Source of the DNA: UBA8522 sp049287565
GTDB lineage: Bacteria > Acidobacteriota > Aminicenantia > Aminicenantales > UBA8522
Reading direction: 5' to 3'
Assembly: GCA_049287565.1 (NCBI GenBank)
Contig: JBAQGA010000238.1
Coordinates: 1 to 28,923, forward strand
DNA: 28,923 nt
Position 1 is the first letter of the stretch. Every line of letters starts with the position of its first letter. A program made the translations under genes and the position numbers. Under the pieces are notes generated by a model. It searched no databases, had not been told where the DNA came from, and saw only the letters and a program-made list of their open reading frames with translations. Positions 1 to 8,897 of the stretch are shown here, piece by piece.

Positions 1-1314
1 AACCTGGGTGTGTTCGGGTTGAGCATGGTGGCTATTGGCGCCTGCATCGGCTCCGGCATTTTCCTCAGTCCCACCTATGTCGCCGGCTATTTGTCGTCGC
101 CGCTCTGGATTCTTTTGGCCTGGGGGCTCGGTTTTGTCCATTCACTCACCGGCTCTCTGAGCTTTTCCGAGCTGGGCGGCATGTTCCCCAAGGCGGGCGG
201 GCAGTATGCCTATCTCAAGGAGGGGTATGGTGCTTTGCCGGCTTTTCTCTATGCCTGGGTGACGTTCCTGGCGATCAACGGCTCGGCCATCGCCGCCCTC
301 AGCCTGACGTTCGCCCAGTACCTTTCCTTTATTTTTTCGCTGGGGAGAAGAGGGACCCTGGTTGCGGCCGTGCTGGCTATCCTTGTCATGGCGACCATCA
401 ATGTCCTGAGGACGGCCTATTCCGACCTCTCGGCCAAGATTTTCACGGCTTTGAAGCTGACCGGGCTGGCCATGATTATCGGTGTCGGTTTGGCGCTCGG
501 CTCGGGGAAAAGAGTCGGCTTCTCACTGGCCTTCGCCAACGTGGCGTCGACGGACCCGTCATTAGGCCTAGTCGCTGCTTTCGGGCTCGCTTTTGTCGGT
601 GTCTATTTTGCCTCCGGAGGATGGCAGCATGCTTCCTACCTGGCCGGGGAGGCCCGCGACCCGCGGCGGACCGTGCCCCGGGCCATGGTCATAGGAGCGA
701 TCGTAGTGGGGACCGTTTACTGGCTCGCCAACCTGGCCTATATGCTTTTGCTCCCGGTGGACAAGATAGCCGCTTCCTCCTCGCCGGCCGCCGACGCGGT
801 CAAGACCGTCCTCCCTTTCGGAGGGATCTTCATCTCGGTCATGATAGCGCTGTCTGCATTGGGGACGGTCGGCATCTGTCTCTATTCGGTGCCGCGCATT
901 TTTTTCGCTCTGGCCAACGATGGGCTTTTCTTCCGTTCTTTTACCGTCATTCACCGGCGCTTCCGGACGCCGGCCAACGCCATCCTTTTTCAGACGGCCT
1001 GGTCGATCTTCCTGCTTCTCTTTTGGGGGACGTTCGCCAACATCATCACTTATCTCGTCTTCACGGATGTCCTGTTCATGGCGCTGGTAGGCGCGAGCGT
1101 CATCCTGCTGCGGAAGAGGAGAAAGGACCTGGACCGGCCATATAAAACGCTCGGCTATCCTGTCACGCCGCTTGTTTTCGTCCTCATCTCGGTCTTTTTC
1201 CTGGCCAACACGCTCATCCACAAGCCCGCCCAGGCATATGCTGCCATCGCCTGTCTTCTTCTCGGCCTGCCGTTCTATTTTTACTTCAGGAAAAAGCGCC
1301 GGTCGGAATTATAA
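1..1314 (+). CDS. APC-family amino acid permease (5' end outside window)
   Basis: Integral membrane amino acid/polyamine transporter of the APC superfamily, probably a proton-coupled importer or an exchanger. The visible 437 codons start in mid-gene: the frame is open to base 1, and the first residues (VAIGACIGSGIF) are the TM1 G-rich substrate-binding signature that normally lies 10-20 residues after the true start. About eleven to twelve hydrophobic segments follow. The stretch SGGWQHASYLAGEARDP (bases about 613-665) matches the TM6 and following loop of LAT/SteT-like members (W-x(4)-AGE-x-RDP-RR-P-AM). A GTG at base 10 could be taken for a start but sits inside the TM1 motif, so I regard the gene as truncated by the window. 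The end is basic (RKKRRSEL). The stop codon overlaps the 3' end of the convergent SWIM gene by 6 bp. Substrate not predictable. Confidence 0.88.
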   Translation, partial: NLGVFGLSMVAIGACIGSGIFLSPTYVAGYLSSPLWILLAWGLGFVHSLTGSLSFSELGGMFPKAGGQYAYLKEGYGALPAFLYAWVTFLAINGSAIAALSLTFAQYLSFIFSLGRRGTLVAAVLAILVMATINVLRTAYSDLSAKIFTALKLTGLAMIIGVGLALGSGKRVGFSLAFANVASTDPSLGLVAAFGLAFVGVYFASGGWQHASYLAGEARDPRRTVPRAMVIGAIVVGTVYWLANLAYMLLLPVDKIAASSSPAADAVKTVLPFGGIFISVMIALSALGTVGICLYSVPRIFFALANDGLFFRSFTVIHRRFRTPANAILFQTAWSIFLLLFWGTFANIITYLVFTDVLFMALVGASVILLRKRRKDLDRPYKTLGYPVTPLVFVLISVFFLANTLIHKPAQAYAAIACLLLGLPFYFYFRKKRRSEL

Positions 1315-2241
1315 TTTCTTCTTTGCCGGTTTCTTGTCCATCTTGACCGGCCCTCTTTTCCCGGCCTGCTTTTTCGCCGCCTTCTCTTTTACCTTCTTTT
1401 TCTTCTTCTCCCTCGGCTCGAGCTTTTCTTTCTTTCCTTTTTTCTTCCTTCGCTTCTTTTTATATATCCTTTCCATTTTGCCGGGCGTAGCCGGGGCCGT
1501 CTCGATCTCCACGCCGAAGACTTCTGCGAGATCGGACTCCTTAAGCCCGGTCGGGCCCGCCGCCGACGCCACCGCCAGCTCGCCTCCGCGCACGGCCTCG
1601 CCGATGAGCGCCAGGTGATCAACCCCCCTCAGGACGAACAGCAGCTCCGGCCGGTCGTCGAGCCGTGCCCCCACGCCGTAGAGCGTTGCCGCGACGTGTT
1701 TGCACATGGTCGCGTAGTCGGGACAAGAACAGCGCATCTCGATTTCGCTCGGCCGGGGGAACAGGCCGTCTGTCCGATGGGTGATGATCCTCATGACCGC
1801 GTTCGACAGCCGCCCCTGCAGGAGCTCGATCACCGAGGCGATCCCTCCCGCGCAGGCCTTCCGGATGGCTGTCCAGCGGGTTTTCGGCAGTTTTTTGATA
1901 TCGATCTCCACGTGGTAGAGGTCGGTTCCGACGACCCGGGCGTCCACGCGTCCCGGCCCGATGACCAGGTCGCAGACCGACCCGTTGCGGACATAAGAGC
2001 GCCCCCGCGGCAGGCGGTTCCAGAAATCGCTGTGCGACTCCAGGTGGTCGCACCAGGCCTTCCCCCAGAAAGTGCGGGCGATCGTCCGGCCATCGATTGT
2101 CACGGGATCGAGTTTCTCCCCTTTCTTCCTCAGCTTTTCCAGCCGCCGCTCCGCCTTCGCCCGGCGCTCCGCCACCGGCACGTAGCGCGGCCAGCCCCAG
2201 TCGTATCTCCCTCCCCAGCTTCTTCTCCATCGTCTGCCCAT
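1309..2241 (-). CDS. SWIM zinc-finger domain protein
   Basis: 310 aa. The SWIM zinc site is complete: C171-x-C173-x6-C180-x-H182 (MRCSCPDYATMCKHVAATLY), the pattern used for DNA or protein binding in SWIM proteins. The N-terminus (W/R-rich, residues 1-20) and the FWGKAWCDHLE segment (58-68) are typical of the bacterial SWIM proteins encoded beside SNF2 ATPases, and the SNF2 gene ends just 3 bp upstream, so they are co-transcribed. From about residue 255 the protein becomes an extremely lysine-rich tail that probably binds nucleic acid. ATG start directly after the SNF2 stop. Family knowledge: SWIM-SNF2 gene pairs recur in bacteria and are presumed to act in DNA remodelling or repair; the exact job is unknown. 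The last codons overlap the convergent permease gene by 6 bp. Confidence 0.87.
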   Translation of the reverse strand: MGRRWRRSWGGRYDWGWPRYVPVAERRAKAERRLEKLRKKGEKLDPVTIDGRTIARTFWGKAWCDHLESHSDFWNRLPRGRSYVRNGSVCDLVIGPGRVDARVVGTDLYHVEIDIKKLPKTRWTAIRKACAGGIASVIELLQGRLSNAVMRIITHRTDGLFPRPSEIEMRCSCPDYATMCKHVAATLYGVGARLDDRPELLFVLRGVDHLALIGEAVRGGELAVASAAGPTGLKESDLAEVFGVEIETAPATPGKMERIYKKKRRKKKGKKEKLEPREKKKKKVKEKAAKKQAGKRGPVKMDKKPAKKKL

Positions 2242-2244
2242 GGT

Positions 2245-4974
2245 TCACTCCGTGACGGCGCGGCGGATGTCCAGCGCCACGAATTTCAGCAATTCCGCGT
2301 CCGGCATCTCCGTGAGTCGCTTCTCCGCTCCCTCTTCGATCAGGCCCTTGGCCAGGTCCGTCTTCTCGGTGATGAGGGCGTCGATCTTTTCCTCGATCGT
2401 CCCCCGGCAGACGAACTTGTGGACCATGACGTTCTTCGTCTGACCGATGCGGAAGGCCCTGTCCGTGGCCTGGTTCTCCACCGCCGGATTCCACCAGCGG
2501 TCGAAATGGATGACGTGGCCGGCGGCGGTCAAGTTGAGCCCCGTCCCGCCCGCCTTGAGCGAGAGGACGAAAAACGGCGGGCCGCCGTCCCGCTGGAAGG
2601 CCTCGACATAACTTCGGCGCCGCCCCACGGGCGTTCCCCCGTGCAGGATCAGGCCGGGCCGGCCGAACACCCCGGCCAGGAATTCCGCCAGGGGCCCGGT
2701 GATTTCCCGGAACTGGGTGAAGATCAGGGCTTTCTCCTGCCGCGCCGCCAGTTCCTCGCACAGTTCTCGGAGCCGGCCGAACTTGCCGCTGCGGCCGGGG
2801 TCGTAGTCACCGTCCGCTACGGCGTGGGCGGGATGGTTGCAGATCTGCTTGAAACGAAGGATGGCCGCCAGGACGACGCCGCGCCGCTCGATGCCCTCAC
2901 TTGTCTCCAGCCGTTCGGCCAGGCTCCGGACGGCATCCTGGTAGAGCGCCGCCTGGACGGGAGTGAGCGGGCAGAAGGCGTGGACTTCGGTCTTAGCGGG
3001 GAGGTCGGCGATGACCTTCTTATCCGTTTTCAACCGGCGGAGGATATAGGGACGCACCAGAGTTCGCAGGGGCCGATATCCATCCGGGCCGCGAGCGGAA
3101 AGGCTTTTGGCGTAAGCCCCGAAGACACGCGCCGAGCCCAGCAGTCCGGGATTCAGGAAGTCGAAAATCGACCACAGGTCGGAGAGGCGGTTTTCGATGG
3201 GTGTTCCCGTGAGGACGACGCGGCGGGGCGCCTTGAGTTCCTTGACCGCCCGGGCCTGCCGGGTGGCCGGGTTCTTGACCGCCTGGGCTTCGTCGAGCGC
3301 GGCCAGGCTCCAGGAGCGCTTCCTCAGGAGCTCCGTCCTCTGCAAGACGCCGTAGGTCGTGATGACCAGGTCCAAAGGGGCCTTCCGCGCGTCCAGACGG
3401 GCCTTCCATTTCGAAGCGGGTGTTTCGGACGGATGGGCGTAGAGGACTCTCAGGCTCGGGACGAAGCGCTCGATTTCCGCTCTCCAGTTGGCCACGAGCG
3501 AAGCGGGGACGACGAGCAGGGCGGGGGGCGCTCCTGCCGGGGCTTCCCGTCGGAGCAGCACCAGCAGTCCCAGGAGCTGGATCGTCTTGCCCAGGCCCAT
3601 ATCATCGGCCAGGCAGGCCCCGAGGCCCAACTTCGTCAGGAAGTGGAGCCAGCTGACGCCCTCCCCTTGGTACGGCCTGAGCACGGCGCGGAGCTCATCG
3701 CCGGGATGGGACTCCGCCAGTCGCTCGGGTCTGCGCAGGGCTTCCAGCACGGCGGCGAGGCCGCGGCCGGCCCGGGCGCCGAACCATTCGGCGGTGTCGG
3801 GCGCAGCCTCCTCCGGCCGTTCCGGGCCCTCCGCTCCCGAGAGAAGACGCATCGCTTGCAAGAATGTCAGCCCGTCGCGGCCGGCGTCTCGCTCGACGCG
3901 CTTCCAATGATCCATGAGCTCGGCCAGACGACGGGCGTCCACCTCGACCCACCTGCCGCGGAGCGAAACGAGCCCGGAGGAGGAGGCGAGGAGTATTTTC
4001 CATTCCTCCTCGGACAAATCCTCCCCGTCGAGAGAGGCGCGCACGGAGAAATCGAGGAGGGAATCGAGACCCAGGACGACGCCTTTTTTCTCGCCGACGG
4101 TCACGCTGACCCGGGGCCGCGGCGGCCGGCCGTTCTTCCACCAGTCGGGCACGCGGACGATAACGCCGCTCGCTTCGAAGAGCGGGATCTCCTTGAGGAA
4201 GGCGTAGGCTTCCCTGGGCGTCCAGGCCTGCGGTCGGTAGATCTCTCCGCTTTCGATCAGGCTGCGGATGAGTGGACTTTTTTCGGAGGCGGCCTGTACC
4301 GGAGAAAGGAGGCGGAGGAGGGCGTTACGGTTTTCTCGGCCGGCGTACTCCTGGAGGGCCCGGCCGAGGGGGATGTATTGCGGTTTGGATTGGTCGGACA
4401 GCCTCCCTGTGTACGTGGCCATGAAGGCGAAGGGGCGGCCGGGGTTGCGTTTGTTCTCCGCGAGGTGGAAAGTGACGCGGCCGACCAGCCGCCAGTTCGG
4501 ATCGCGCTCTTTTAGCCAGCCGACCGGTCCCTCCGGGTGCGCGGCCGCCTCCCGCCGCGCCCGGGCGTCGAGCGCTCTCCAGAGCCGGGCCAGGACATCG
4601 GGAGAGAGATATTCGAAGCCCTTTATCGGCGGGACCCGTTCCGCGAGGCTGCGCCAGTATTCCGCTTCCGGCTCATCAACACGGACGGCGGGGTCGGTTT
4701 CGAGGCCCGGGGTGTGGCAGAGGTCCGTCAGGTAGTCGCGGGCGAAATCCCGCCAAAAACGGAGTACGGGCGAGGGCTCGGCGCTCCATCCCTCGGCGGT
4801 TAGCTCCAGAAGGCCGGCCGCGGGGTCTTCGCCCCAGAGGCGGCAGAGGCGCCGGAGCTGGGGCGACCCGCCTGGAACATCGGCCGGGTCGAGGTAGAGA
4901 CGGCCGGAAGGCGACAGCGCGGGTTCGGGCGCAGAATGCGCCGGAAGAGCGTCCGGGGACAAGGGGAGAGTCAT
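2245..4974 (-). CDS. SNF2-family DNA-dependent ATPase/helicase
   Basis: 909 aa from the ATG at 4974. Two RecA-like lobes of an SNF2 ATPase fill the C-terminal half: motif I LADDMGLGKTIQ (about residue 457), motif II LDEAQAVKN (about 560, DEAQ rather than DEAH), motif III LTGTPIENRLSDLW, then motifs V/VI ending FDRWWNPAVENQATDRAFRIGQ (two shorter blocks, about 825-845) and the usual GTIEEKI. The roughly 440-residue N-terminal part corresponds to the associated region of bacterial SNF2/HepA-like proteins. It should translocate on duplex DNA and remodel protein-DNA complexes. The stop lies 3 bp before the SWIM gene; 69 bp separate its ATG from the upstream nuclease stop. An in-frame TTG at 5013 would add 13 residues, but that TTG is also the start of a TTGACA box, so I prefer the ATG although its Shine-Dalgarno is weak. 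Confidence 0.92.
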   Translation of the reverse strand: MTLPLSPDALPAHSAPEPALSPSGRLYLDPADVPGGSPQLRRLCRLWGEDPAAGLLELTAEGWSAEPSPVLRFWRDFARDYLTDLCHTPGLETDPAVRVDEPEAEYWRSLAERVPPIKGFEYLSPDVLARLWRALDARARREAAAHPEGPVGWLKERDPNWRLVGRVTFHLAENKRNPGRPFAFMATYTGRLSDQSKPQYIPLGRALQEYAGRENRNALLRLLSPVQAASEKSPLIRSLIESGEIYRPQAWTPREAYAFLKEIPLFEASGVIVRVPDWWKNGRPPRPRVSVTVGEKKGVVLGLDSLLDFSVRASLDGEDLSEEEWKILLASSSGLVSLRGRWVEVDARRLAELMDHWKRVERDAGRDGLTFLQAMRLLSGAEGPERPEEAAPDTAEWFGARAGRGLAAVLEALRRPERLAESHPGDELRAVLRPYQGEGVSWLHFLTKLGLGACLADDMGLGKTIQLLGLLVLLRREAPAGAPPALLVVPASLVANWRAEIERFVPSLRVLYAHPSETPASKWKARLDARKAPLDLVITTYGVLQRTELLRKRSWSLAALDEAQAVKNPATRQARAVKELKAPRRVVLTGTPIENRLSDLWSIFDFLNPGLLGSARVFGAYAKSLSARGPDGYRPLRTLVRPYILRRLKTDKKVIADLPAKTEVHAFCPLTPVQAALYQDAVRSLAERLETSEGIERRGVVLAAILRFKQICNHPAHAVADGDYDPGRSGKFGRLRELCEELAARQEKALIFTQFREITGPLAEFLAGVFGRPGLILHGGTPVGRRRSYVEAFQRDGGPPFFVLSLKAGGTGLNLTAAGHVIHFDRWWNPAVENQATDRAFRIGQTKNVMVHKFVCRGTIEEKIDALITEKTDLAKGLIEEGAEKRLTEMPDAELLKFVALDIRRAVTE

Positions 4975-4985
4975 CTCGAAAGAGA

Positions 4986-5013
4986 ATACTATCCTTGGCC
5001 GACGATTTGTCAA
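4986..5013 (-). promoter_or_regulatory. candidate sigma70-type promoter for SNF2-SWIM
   Basis: On the minus strand TTGACA (5013-5008), a 16-bp spacer and TAGTAT (4991-4986). It lies between the nuclease stop and the SNF2 ATG. The predicted transcript start (around 4979) is only about 5 nt from the ATG at 4974, which would give a nearly leaderless mRNA and fits the lack of a good Shine-Dalgarno there. The upstream CCCCGGG block resembles the one in front of vapBC. Confidence 0.4.
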
Positions 5014-5043
5014 TCCCGGGGCTTTATTCTGAATCCCCTTTTT

Positions 5044-6243
5044 TTAACCTTCCTTGAGCGTTACCGTGTAGCGTTTTTCCGTCCTGACATAAGCCCGGAT
5101 GCGCTCGAGGACGGCGCCCTCCCACTTGCCCTCGGCCACGGCCTTTTCGAGGGCGAAGGGGTCGAGTATCGCCACCTCGTCCCACACCCCCAGCACCCGG
5201 AGCTCCTTCTCGAGGGCGTCCCTGTCCGTGCTGCCCTTGGCCGGCGAAACGACCCGCTCCTTGCCGGTCACCCGGAGCCGCCGCCCGGTTCCCGCGATGA
5301 CCTGGACGTCCTCCCTCTCGGCGAAAGCGATCGCCGCGGCCCGCACCTTTTCCAGTTCCTCATCAACGGTCCGTTGTTCCTCTTCGAGCGCGCGCTTCCT
5401 CCGCCATCGTTCGGCGTAGGCATCAACGATCTTCACGCCTGGCTCGTCCTTCCACTCGTCCTCCGGAAGCTCCTCGATCTTTAGCAAATGCTTCTTGACC
5501 GGGCAGAGGTCCCAATAAGGGCACCAGTCGCAGAGGGCGGATTCGCAGGGCTCGAACTCGGTGGTCGCCTCGACCCGGTCGATGAGGGCCATGATTTCTG
5601 TCTTGAGCGCTTCGAGCGCTTCGGGCGTCCGGGTCGACCTCATCTCCAGGCCGAAAGCGACGTAATGCCAGACGAGCCGGACTTCGTTGGCCTCCGGCCA
5701 GAGTGTCTGGACGCCGACCTGGTAGAGGGCGAGCTGCCGGTCGGCATCGACCTCCGCTTGGCCCGGAAGGCTGGAGCCCGTCTTATAGTCGTGGACCTCG
5801 AAGGCGCCGTCCGATGCCAGCATGAGGCGGTCGATGATCCCCTTGAAGTTGTAGCGCGCCGCTTCGTCCAGAGGGAATCGAATGTATCGCTCGAGCCCAA
5901 GGACTTTACCCTCCTCGAAGGGATGGTGCCGCTTATAATAGTCTTCGATGAAGCGCCGTCCCATGAGCCGGTAATCGTCGGGGGTGCGCCCCTCTTTCTT
6001 GATCTTGACTTCGCCGTGCCATTTCTCAGCCCACTGCTTTTCGTAGTAGGCGAGGAGCTCCTCGAGCGGCACGACCCGGAACGCTCGCTCCATGTAAAGC
6101 CGCTCCATAGCTTCGTGGAACCGCTGACCGAGGAAGGCCTCGATCCCTTCCTCGTAGCGTTTGATCCGGTCCACGTAGATGAACCTGTACTGAAGGGGAC
6201 ACGTCTCGAACGTCCCGAGCTGGGAAATCGAATATTCGGCCAT
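5044..6243 (-). CDS. PD-(D/E)XK nuclease, RecB/Cas4-like with probable Fe-S cluster
   Basis: 399 aa. N-terminal SxSQLGTFETCPLQYRF block with C15, then GxxFHEAME (H43), GIIDRL (D138), FEVHDYKTG (D152, K154) and Q170-x3-Y174: together these are the motifs of the PDDEXK_1/RecB-type exonuclease fold. Three cysteines near residue 240 (C238-xx-C241-x5-C247, in CDWCPYWDLC) with C15 form the one-plus-three arrangement of the [4Fe-4S] clusters of Cas4 and AddB. A helical C-terminal tail of about 150 residues follows. No helicase motors are present in this protein. ATG start with GGGGAGG 8 nt upstream. The stop is 69 bp before the SNF2 ATG on the same strand, suggesting a functional unit of nuclease, remodeller and SWIM protein. 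Likely acts on DNA ends or single-stranded DNA; target unknown. Confidence 0.85.
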   Translation of the reverse strand: MAEYSISQLGTFETCPLQYRFIYVDRIKRYEEGIEAFLGQRFHEAMERLYMERAFRVVPLEELLAYYEKQWAEKWHGEVKIKKEGRTPDDYRLMGRRFIEDYYKRHHPFEEGKVLGLERYIRFPLDEAARYNFKGIIDRLMLASDGAFEVHDYKTGSSLPGQAEVDADRQLALYQVGVQTLWPEANEVRLVWHYVAFGLEMRSTRTPEALEALKTEIMALIDRVEATTEFEPCESALCDWCPYWDLCPVKKHLLKIEELPEDEWKDEPGVKIVDAYAERWRRKRALEEEQRTVDEELEKVRAAAIAFAEREDVQVIAGTGRRLRVTGKERVVSPAKGSTDRDALEKELRVLGVWDEVAILDPFALEKAVAEGKWEGAVLERIRAYVRTEKRYTVTLKEG

Positions 6244-6288
6244 GGTTAAACCTCCCCATTGGAAAAATGCTCTTTAGGAACGCATCTT

Positions 6289-6317
6289 AATATCATATCT
6301 TTTTTCGGGTCATTCAA
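6289..6317 (-). promoter_or_regulatory. weak candidate promoter for the nuclease gene
   Basis: Minus strand TTGAAT (6317-6312), 17-bp spacer, GATATT (6294-6289). Each hexamer matches the sigma70 consensus at four of six positions. It lies in the 82-bp gap in front of the nuclease gene, in an AT-rich stretch. No clear terminator for the upstream glycosidase gene was seen in the same gap. Confidence 0.27.
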
Positions 6318-6325
6318 GAAAGCAT

Positions 6326-8845
6326 CTAAAACTGCCGTTTCGAGAAGCGGACGGTCCAGTCCGTGTCGCCGTTTTCGGGGCGGTCGAGGGTCAATTCGGC
6401 CAGCCCCGTTTTTTCATCGATCACCCTGATAGAAGCCTTGGCCGCGCCTGACTTCGCTTCTTTCGGCCGGTATCCGTTCAGCGCGATGACCACCCTGTAG
6501 CGCTCGCTGCCGATGACCTTGGATGTCCCGCGCAGCTCAGCCGAATCCCCGTCCCACTCACAGCGAACCATGTCCTCGAAGCCCTGCATGATGTGCCGGT
6601 CGGTCGAGATGAATTGAGGATGCGCCTCGACTGCGTGAATCGCCATCATCCGGGCTTCCCCAGGCCGTAAATCCTGCTCCAGCCGGGCATTCCCCGGATA
6701 GACACCGGCCAGGCGGCCGTTCCAGAAGTCATAAACATAGTATTTTTTGTTCGGATCAAGGCCAAGTCCGCCCTCGGTCTTTTCTCCGCCCAGATCAACG
6801 CCGACCACGGCCGCCACCGGGTTCCCTAGCGGCTCTAGCTTCGACCCATCCTTGGCCTTCCGCCACTCCGGGCTGTCAAACGCCGTATTCAAGAATGTCA
6901 CCTGGTGCCAGTCCGGGTTGACCTCGAAATCGTAGACCTGGGGCAGCTCTGTCCCGCTAAAGGCGTCGACCGGCCGGGCGCTCTGGGCCGCCGCATGATA
7001 CGGAAATGTCCGGGAGAGGTCCTGAAGCTGTTCGTCGGTCATCTTGGAAAAGCTTGCGCCCAGGAGCATCCGGCCGCTAATGACGTAAGCCATAGTGAAC
7101 ATAGACCGCCAGCCGTCAAGGTTGTCCGGCTTGCAGTGGAAAGGATTTTTGGCGTCCATGTCGTAGCTCACGACGACCCGGTTTTTGTACCAGCGCAGCC
7201 CGCAACGGGTGATCATGGCCGGGTTGATCCGGTCGGTGTCGCCCCAGACCCGTTGCGAGGCGACGAGCCCGAGGGTCACGTCCGACCCGCGGCCCAGGTT
7301 ACGCTCGTGGAGAAAGCACCCCTCGCCCAGGCCCTCACGAGCGACCTTGAAGATATTCCGGTAGGCCGAGGCGGTCGTAGCCTGCTTGTCCTCGAAACCT
7401 CCGTTGAAAGCCCAGCCGGTGCTCGGGTAATCGTACATCAGGCCGGCGATACCGCCGCTCTTGAGGTTGGCGTAGACCTCGCGCATGTGGGCGAGGAAAT
7501 CGGGGTCGGTGAAATCGTAACCCCAGAGGGGAAGCCCCTCCCCGTACCACCAGATCTCCCGGCCCTCGGGATGACGGGTAAAACGGACGAAGGGATTGTT
7601 GAAGAGAAGATGCCCGGGATAGGCCTGGCAATAGTCTTCGGAGCGGCGGGCCGTCTGGAAGTAGAGGAGGGGGATGCCACCCCGTTCCCGCACCGCCCGG
7701 GCCCACTTCTGGGTGGTTTCGTAGGGGGACTTATAGTGGGGGCCGATGATCGTTTCGGGCTCTCCCAGCGCCTGAAAATGGGCGTTGTCCCACCATCCCT
7801 GTTCGTTGTTAACATCGTAGTTGTCGGGGACGAGACGGATGGCGACGGGTGTGTACTTGAGGAAGCCGCGGCGAGCGGCCTGCTCGATCTCCCAGACGGC
7901 TCCGGTCGAATCATTGATCGCCGGGCCGCCGCCGTATTCCTTGACGCTCACATACCAGAGACAGACGGATGGAAATGTGTAGGGGTTGAGGCGGATGTTT
8001 TGGGCGGCGCAGAGAGTCCGGCCGTAAGCTTCGAGGGCAGCGAACGGGTCGGCGGTCGTGAAATCGAGATAGAACTTGTCCGGAGGCAGGTAGCGGGCAC
8101 CCGGCTCCACCTGTTTTCCGACCGGGTCAAAGCTCCACAGGTCGACCTCGAGATAGTCGGGTGAAAGGTGGCGAGTGACCGAGGCGAATTTCTCGTAATC
8201 GGCGTAGGTGAGTCCGCCCATGACCAGCGACCTTCGGGTAGCACCCTTTCCAAAGGTGACCAGGAGGTTGTTGCGGCAGCGCAGGCTGTCTTCGGTGCTG
8301 ACGAGGGTTTGTTCCCCTCCGCCGTTGCCGTCGAGCATCTTGAAGTCGGCCGACAAGTCGCCTCCGGCAAAAGCCCGGCCAAGAAGTGGCCGGATCGTCC
8401 GGAGGAGGACCGGATAGCCGGTCTGGTTATCGAGTCCGGCGCCCAGGACGATCAACCCCTTGTCTTCGTAGAGAGTGATCTCCAGGAGGAGCGAAGGCAT
8501 TCCTTCCTTTCGACTCGCGATCCGGAGCGCTTTCCCTTGGCCGAGGGCATCCTCGACGGGCTCGACCCGCCAGGCATATTCGCATCCTTCTGCGGCCGTC
8601 GAAAGGACTCCGAGCTCGGCGCTGGCCTCAGAGATGCAGACCGTCCCGCTTCGTTTTTCCGTGGCGCTGTATCTTCCTGTCGTCAGGTCGAACTCGACTT
8701 TAAGCATCGAGTTCTCGATGGTCGCCGAGTTCTTATCGCCAGCCACCCGGACCGCTTCCCGGCCGGGAGTTCCGGAGAAAAAGAAGAACAGTGAAATCGT
8801 CATCAGGAAAAGCCCCTTGGCTGTCTCCAATCGTCTTCCCGGCAT
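6326..8845 (-). CDS. secreted glycoside hydrolase, clan GH-D (GH36/GH27)-like
   Basis: 839 aa from ATG 8845. Residues 11-24 form a hydrophobic export signal. Layout: N-terminal beta-sandwich (about 35-300), a TIM-barrel region (about 300-620) and a C-terminal beta domain. The barrel contains GLMYDYPSTGW (about residue 470), placed like the Asp nucleophile strand of GH27/GH36, and GRGSDVTLGLVASQRVWGDTD (in parts, about 520-538), placed like their Asp acid/base region. I infer a retaining alpha-galactosidase-like enzyme or one acting on a related glycoside; the substrate is not readable. It is the third gene of a minus-strand group behind the RbsD/FucU-like lipoprotein and the Nudix gene (52-bp gap). 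A GTG at 8851 is in frame but lies inside the Shine-Dalgarno, which fixes the start at 8845. A distant GH31-type barrel is the main alternative. Confidence 0.68.
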   Translation of the reverse strand: MPGRRLETAKGLFLMTISLFFFFSGTPGREAVRVAGDKNSATIENSMLKVEFDLTTGRYSATEKRSGTVCISEASAELGVLSTAAEGCEYAWRVEPVEDALGQGKALRIASRKEGMPSLLLEITLYEDKGLIVLGAGLDNQTGYPVLLRTIRPLLGRAFAGGDLSADFKMLDGNGGGEQTLVSTEDSLRCRNNLLVTFGKGATRRSLVMGGLTYADYEKFASVTRHLSPDYLEVDLWSFDPVGKQVEPGARYLPPDKFYLDFTTADPFAALEAYGRTLCAAQNIRLNPYTFPSVCLWYVSVKEYGGGPAINDSTGAVWEIEQAARRGFLKYTPVAIRLVPDNYDVNNEQGWWDNAHFQALGEPETIIGPHYKSPYETTQKWARAVRERGGIPLLYFQTARRSEDYCQAYPGHLLFNNPFVRFTRHPEGREIWWYGEGLPLWGYDFTDPDFLAHMREVYANLKSGGIAGLMYDYPSTGWAFNGGFEDKQATTASAYRNIFKVAREGLGEGCFLHERNLGRGSDVTLGLVASQRVWGDTDRINPAMITRCGLRWYKNRVVVSYDMDAKNPFHCKPDNLDGWRSMFTMAYVISGRMLLGASFSKMTDEQLQDLSRTFPYHAAAQSARPVDAFSGTELPQVYDFEVNPDWHQVTFLNTAFDSPEWRKAKDGSKLEPLGNPVAAVVGVDLGGEKTEGGLGLDPNKKYYVYDFWNGRLAGVYPGNARLEQDLRPGEARMMAIHAVEAHPQFISTDRHIMQGFEDMVRCEWDGDSAELRGTSKVIGSERYRVVIALNGYRPKEAKSGAAKASIRVIDEKTGLAELTLDRPENGDTDWTVRFSKRQF

Positions 8846-8850
8846 GTTCA

Positions 8851-8855
8851 CCTCC
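8851..8855 (-). promoter_or_regulatory. ribosome binding site deciding the glycosidase start
   Basis: GGAGG on the minus strand, 5 nt before ATG 8845. The competing in-frame GTG (8851-8849) overlaps this site and so cannot be the start. Confidence 0.7.
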
Positions 8856-8897
8856 TCGGTCAGCGCCTCTGAATCCGAAGCTGATTTCTGTTGTTAT

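Noticed and set aside
1615..4515. Long plus-strand open frame opposite the SWIM and SNF2 genes
   Set aside because: It is the mirror of GC-rich codons of two clearly recognised genes and shows no domain or plausible start.
4975..5013. TTG start for the SNF2 gene
   Set aside because: No good ribosome site, and the TTG is the first codon of a TTGACA -35 box; ATG 4974 preferred, though not proven.
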